Assembly: GCA_041687095.1 (NCBI GenBank)
Contig: JAWLCQ010000213.1
Span: 1-7,540 of the forward strand
Direction: 5' to 3'
Length of the DNA stretch: 7,540 nucleotides
DNA from: JAWLCQ01 sp041687095
GTDB taxonomy: Bacteria; Planctomycetota; Phycisphaerae; SM23-33
Of the stretch, positions 4,852 through 7,540 are shown in pieces. Every line of letters begins with the position of its first letter. Positions within the stretch are counted from its first letter, which is position 1. Position numbers and translations under genes: made by a program. The notes under the pieces are model-generated. The model searched no databases and was not told the origin of the DNA. It saw only the letters and a list, made by a program, of their open reading frames with translations.

Positions 4852-4880
4852 ATGACAGCGCTCCCGGCGCGGCGTAGAAT
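4852..4880 (+). promoter_or_regulatory. Sigma70-type promoter of the PEP-CTERM gene
   Basis: ATGACA at 4852-4857 (5/6 to TTGACA) and TAGAAT at 4875-4880 (5/6 to TATAAT) are spaced by exactly 17 bp. Transcription would begin near 4887, giving a leader of about 92 nt with two GC-rich hairpins. The promoter lies back to back with the rmuC start (4806), so the two genes share this spacer divergently. Confidence 0.6.
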
Positions 4881-4909
4881 GAACAGGCTCGAAGGATTCA
4901 TCCCCGGTC

Positions 4910-4959
4910 CCGCCCTGCTCGGGCGGTCCCCGGGCCGCCGCCGCATCGCAGCGGCGGTG
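4910..4959 (+). promoter_or_regulatory. Two consecutive GC-rich hairpins in the PEP-CTERM gene leader
   Basis: The first hairpin is CCGCCC (4910-4915) / GGGCGG (4921-4926) with a 5-nt loop. The second is CCGCCGC (4938-4944) / GCGGCGG (4951-4957) with a 6-nt loop, extendable by a G-U and a C-G pair to 4936-4959. The second ends 6 nt before the AAGGAG at 4966-4971. No T-tract follows, so these look like leader stabilisers or ribosome-site controls rather than a terminator. No known riboswitch consensus is apparent. Confidence 0.45.
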
Positions 4960-4978
4960 CGGAAAAAGGAGTGAGGAA

Positions 4979-6454
4979 ATGCTCAGACGCCTGGTGCTTC
5001 CCGCGGTGCTCGCCGCCGCCCTCTGCCTGCTCTCATCACCACCGCTCCGCGCGGGCGTCCTGCACTGGGACGCCAACACCTCCCTCAGCGGTGCGCAGGG
5101 CGGGAGCGGAACCTGGAGCGCCGCCGGGGACAACTGGTGGGACCCGCTCACCGGCAGCAACGCCGCGTGGATCAACGACGGGACCTCCGACGCGTACCTC
5201 ACCACGCCCGAGGGCGGGATCATCACGCTGGGCGAGGACGTGCGCGCCCGCTTCCTGTACAGCCCCAGCGTCACGAATGGGCAGGCGTACACGATCCGCG
5301 GGGACGCGTCGCTGCACCTGGGGGCGGGCGGGATTGACCTGCTCAACACCCGCTCCGTCACCATCGAGTCCAACGTCGTCCTCACGGCCAACCAGGTCTG
5401 GCAGGCCCAGGGGAACAACGTCCTGACGGTCAGCGGGGACGTGTCGGAGAGCGGCGGGGCGCGGGCGCTCACCAAGGGGCGGATCGGGACGCTCGTGCTG
5501 ACCGGCGACAACACCTACAGCGGGGGGACCGTACTGGGGCAGGGCACGCTGGGGATCGGGTCCGACACCGCCCTGGGGACGGGGGTGCTGGAGTTCACCG
5601 GCGCGGCGGACGTGGAGGCGGTCGGCGGGCCCCGCCGGCTGAACAACGGCCTGTACGTGTTCCTCGGGAGCAACACGACCAAGACCGCGAACTTTATCGG
5701 AAGCGAAGACCTGACCTTCGCGGGCGACTTCGGGATCAAGGCGGGGGTCAATGACGGGACGTTTGTCTTCAACGTCACCGGCAGCGGGGACGTGACGCTC
5801 GAGGGCGCCATCGCGGTGACGATCGGCACGCAGCCGCGGAACATCGAGAAGCGCGGCGGGGGGCGATTGATCCTCGACGGGGACAGCACCTACGCCGGAC
5901 AGACCCGACTCCGCGCGGGAACGCTCCTGGTCAACGGGACCACGACGGGCCAGGGCGACTACCTTATTGGCGGACCGACCATCGAAGCGTCCGTGCGCCT
6001 GGGCGGGGAGGGCTCGATCGGTCTGGCCAGCGGCAAGACGTTTACCGTCGAGGGCACGGCCGACTGGTCGGCGGCGGTGGGCCCGGGGAGGGGCATCGGG
6101 ACGCTGCGGGTGGGAACGAGCGGTGCGGGCAACACGGTGCTCTTCGGGGACTACGGCGTGTTGGGCATCGACATAGCGGACGACGGCTCGTGCGACCTTC
6201 TCGCCGTCGACGGTGACCTGGACCTGTCGAGCCTGCTCGACCGCCTGACCGTCACGGGCACGCCCGGGGGGATGAGCTACCAGATCCTTACCTACACCGG
6301 ACAGCGGACGGGCGAGTTCACGCTCACCGATCTCCCCGCGGGGTACGCGGTGGATTACACGCAGGCGAACAGCGTGTGGCTGATCGTTCCCGAACCGGCG
6401 ACGCTTGCGCTGCTGGCGATGGGGGGCGTTGCGCTCCTGCGACGGCGGGGATAA
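4979..6454 (+). CDS. Exported autotransporter-type beta-strand repeat protein with PEP-CTERM anchor
   Basis: The 491-residue product starts with a Sec signal peptide (hydrophobic 5-20, likely cleaved after LRA at 25). The mature N-terminus (HWDANTSLSG...GGSGTWSAAGDNWWD) is the typical opening of proteins with autotransporter-associated beta-strand repeats (PATR, TIGR02601/PF12951). Two such repeats are clear: GTLVLTGDNTYSGGTVLGQG (170-189) and GGRLILDGDSTYAGQTRLRAGTLLV (294-318). The region between and after is Gly/Thr-rich, consistent with a beta-helix. The C-terminus is a PEP-CTERM sorting signal: VPEPATLALLAMGGVALL (470-487) followed by RRR. In PEP-CTERM systems this tail is removed by exosortase and the protein delivered to the envelope or matrix; no exosortase is in the window. 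There is no barrel domain, so it is not itself an autotransporter. AAGGAG at 4966-4971 supports the start. Role is probably structural or adhesive (inference). Confidence 0.88.
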   Translation: MLRRLVLPAVLAAALCLLSSPPLRAGVLHWDANTSLSGAQGGSGTWSAAGDNWWDPLTGSNAAWINDGTSDAYLTTPEGGIITLGEDVRARFLYSPSVTNGQAYTIRGDASLHLGAGGIDLLNTRSVTIESNVVLTANQVWQAQGNNVLTVSGDVSESGGARALTKGRIGTLVLTGDNTYSGGTVLGQGTLGIGSDTALGTGVLEFTGAADVEAVGGPRRLNNGLYVFLGSNTTKTANFIGSEDLTFAGDFGIKAGVNDGTFVFNVTGSGDVTLEGAIAVTIGTQPRNIEKRGGGRLILDGDSTYAGQTRLRAGTLLVNGTTTGQGDYLIGGPTIEASVRLGGEGSIGLASGKTFTVEGTADWSAAVGPGRGIGTLRVGTSGAGNTVLFGDYGVLGIDIADDGSCDLLAVDGDLDLSSLLDRLTVTGTPGGMSYQILTYTGQRTGEFTLTDLPAGYAVDYTQANSVWLIVPEPATLALLAMGGVALLRRRG

Positions 6455-6467
6455 GAACAGGGCCTGC

Positions 6468-6608
6468 CTCGAAAATGGGGACTGGCTCCGCAGGGGCATG
6501 CTTCTCGCCCCGGAGGTGCCTGTCCCCTTTTTCGAGGCTCTGCGGGCGGGCCGCTCGAAAAGGGGACAGGCACCGCCAAACAGCGGCGGAGCCAGTCCCC
6601 ATTTCGAG
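6468..6608. repeat. Compound palindrome of four REP-like motifs (BIME-like)
   Basis: The outer arms are 6468-6491 (CTCGAAAATGGGGACTGGCT then CCGC) and its reverse complement at 6586-6608, one A different. The inner arms are 6515-6536 and 6554-6574 (CTCGAAAAGGGGACAGGCAC then C), again differing by one base. All four arms carry a GGGGACWGGCWCC motif: plus at 6477-6489, minus at 6515-6527, plus at 6562-6574, minus at 6588-6600. The element can therefore fold as one long nested cruciform or as two neighbouring hairpins. Small hairpins occupy the gaps (GGGGC/GCCCC at 6493-6511; CCGC/GCGG at 6573-6586). It lies 13 bp after the PEP-CTERM gene stop, between convergent genes, and probably also ends or protects both transcripts. 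Confidence 0.8.
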
Positions 6609-6617
6609 ACTCTCCGG

Positions 6618-6634
6618 ATGAACCGGCGGTTCAT
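6618..6634. repeat. Short perfect palindrome between convergent genes
   Basis: ATGAACCG at 6618-6625 and CGGTTCAT at 6627-6634 are perfect inverted arms around a single G. In RNA it gives a 6- to 7-bp stem from either strand. It lies 23 bp from the 3' end of the minus-strand GH2 gene and could help terminate it, but no clear U-tract follows. Confidence 0.45.
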
Positions 6635-6657
6635 GACGGACTGTCCCTGCTTTTCGC

Positions 6658-7540
6658 TCACTCGACCCGCAGCGCCACCTCCGCCCGCGGCAGGCCTGGG
6701 GAAATCACCGTGACCGTCACCGGACCGGGCGTGTGCCCCGCGCGGACGATGGCGAGGCAGCGGCCGGCGGAGGTGTGGCGGCGATGCGTGGGGTAGGGCT
6801 CGTGGTTCGCCAGGTCGCCGTTGTCCATCGCGATCAGCCGTCCCGCCCCCACCACCTCCACGCCCACGGGCAGCACCGCGTGCGGGAGGCGGGTGCCCTT
6901 GTCATCCACCACCTCGATCGTCACGTGCGCCAGGTCCTGCCCGTCGGCGGCTATGGGTGTGCGGTCCACCGCCACGGCAAGTTTCGCCGGTTCGCCCGCG
7001 GTCGTCAGTTCGTGGCGGGCGAGTTCGTTGCCCTTGGCGTCGCGGGCGATGGCGGTGAGCGTTCCGGGCTTGTACTGCACGGAGAAGACGGGGATTCGGT
7101 TGGGGCACTCGGAGGGGCGGAGCGTGCCCTGGTGCGACCCGTTGAGCTGCAGTTCCACGCTGTGGGCGTTGGAGAAGGCCCAGACCTCCACGACGTCGCC
7201 CTCGCGGACGGGCGGGTTCCAGTGGTCCCCCAGCGGGGGGAAGGACCAGTCGGCGGGCTCGTGCGTGTCGCGCTCGCGGATGTGCACCGCCGCGTGGACC
7301 ACGGGCGTGGCGCTCCAGGCGGCCGCGTGCCAGTACGCGCGGGCCTTGGGCCAGCCCGCCGAGTCGATCATCGCCCCCGTCCACCCGCGGACCGGCCAGC
7401 CGCGGCCCGCCTCGCCGAGGTACTCGAAGCCCGTCCACGGGAACTGCCCGACGACGTACGGCCGCTCCTCCACGTCCAACCAGGGGTTGCGGGCGTGCAT
7501 TGCCCACGAGCCGTTGTCGCGGTGGGAGTAGAAGTGGAAG
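6658..7540 (-). CDS. Glycoside hydrolase family 2 (beta-galactosidase type), C-terminal part
   Basis: The frame is open from the right edge (first full codon at 7539) to TGA at 6660-6658 and gives 293 residues, so the 5' end is outside the window. It begins in the end of the GH2 TIM barrel: RPYVVGQFPWTGFEYLGEAG (7464-7405), then GWPKARAYWHAAAW, as in beta-galactosidases. Next comes a beta-sandwich of the DUF4982 type (GDVVEVWAFSNAHSVELQLN), then a C-terminal domain of the GH2 C5 type (IAADGQDLAHVTIEVVDDKG; DNGDLANHEPYPTHRR; AGRCLAIVRAG). Such enzymes remove non-reducing beta-linked sugars, often galactose, from polysaccharides and are usually exported in planctomycetes. The catalytic glutamates should be upstream and are not visible. 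The ATG at 7500 is internal, not the start. It converges on the PEP-CTERM gene across the palindromic spacer. Substrate unknown. Confidence 0.9.
   Translation of the reverse strand, partial: FHFYSHRDNGSWAMHARNPWLDVEERPYVVGQFPWTGFEYLGEAGRGWPVRGWTGAMIDSAGWPKARAYWHAAAWSATPVVHAAVHIRERDTHEPADWSFPPLGDHWNPPVREGDVVEVWAFSNAHSVELQLNGSHQGTLRPSECPNRIPVFSVQYKPGTLTAIARDAKGNELARHELTTAGEPAKLAVAVDRTPIAADGQDLAHVTIEVVDDKGTRLPHAVLPVGVEVVGAGRLIAMDNGDLANHEPYPTHRRHTSAGRCLAIVRAGHTPGPVTVTVISPGLPRAEVALRVE

Noticed and set aside
4910..4959. Riboswitch in the PEP-CTERM gene leader
   Set aside because: There are two simple GC hairpins only. I see no conserved aptamer core of a known riboswitch class.
4807..5514. N-terminal extension of rmuC by 236 codons
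   Set aside because: The extension is antisense to the 5' part of the PEP-CTERM gene and has no RmuC similarity. The internal start at 4806 gives the normal membrane anchor at the N-terminus and a normal length.
5036..6661. 541-codon open frame on the minus strand over the PEP-CTERM gene
   Set aside because: It starts inside the palindromic repeat spacer and runs antisense to a gene with a signal peptide, repeats and PEP-CTERM tail. The product is Arg/Pro/Val-rich without a recognisable domain.

Overview
The window looks like chromosomal DNA of a high-GC, polysaccharide-degrading bacterium, most likely a planctomycete (Planctomycetota, possibly a Phycisphaerae-type lineage). This is an inference. 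It rests on a Sec-exported protein with autotransporter-associated beta-strand repeats and a PEP-CTERM tail, a large GH2 beta-galactosidase-type enzyme, an exported sugar-mutarotase-fold protein, frequent small palindromic repeats between genes, and strong G/C third-position codon use. No rRNA or other taxonomic marker is present.

Layout, left to right. Bases 1-63 are the last 20 codons of an IS3-family transposase, so the left edge is the right end of an insertion sequence. A repeat-bearing spacer follows. Then comes a secreted galactose-mutarotase-fold protein (287-1363, +). A dispersed repeat lies directly after its stop. Next is a compact type II toxin-antitoxin operon (1567-2264, +): a Phd/YefM-type antitoxin and a PIN-family RNase toxin with an ATGA overlap, preceded by a near-consensus promoter whose -10 box lies inside a GTATAC inverted repeat. 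Bases 2265-2452 hold a palindromic hairpin abutting a broken single ankyrin repeat on the minus strand. An orphan putative lipoprotein gene (2453-3403, -) has a C-terminal segment resembling a secretin/TonB short N-terminal (STN) domain. Its leader contains tandem and inverted repeats. A second, inverted copy of the dispersed repeat precedes (on the map) an rmuC gene (3709-4806, -).

The rmuC gene is divergent from a PEP-CTERM/beta-strand-repeat protein gene (4979-6454, +). The 172-bp spacer holds a good sigma70-type promoter for the latter and a -10 box placed for leaderless transcription of the former. Downstream of the PEP-CTERM gene is a 141-bp compound palindrome made of four diverged copies of a GGGGACWGGCWCC motif. 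It separates this gene from the convergent C-terminal part of a GH2 glycoside hydrolase (6658 to the right edge, -).

Functionally, the mutarotase-fold protein, the PEP-CTERM protein and the GH2 enzyme fit an envelope and carbohydrate-use theme, but they do not form one operon. The toxin-antitoxin pair, the IS end, the repeat copies and the ankyrin remnant mark bases 1 to about 3700 as a more plastic segment. I found no clearly new multi-gene system. The most interesting items are the REP-like palindrome family, the toxin-antitoxin operator geometry, the ankyrin/hairpin junction, and the orphan STN-like lipoprotein.
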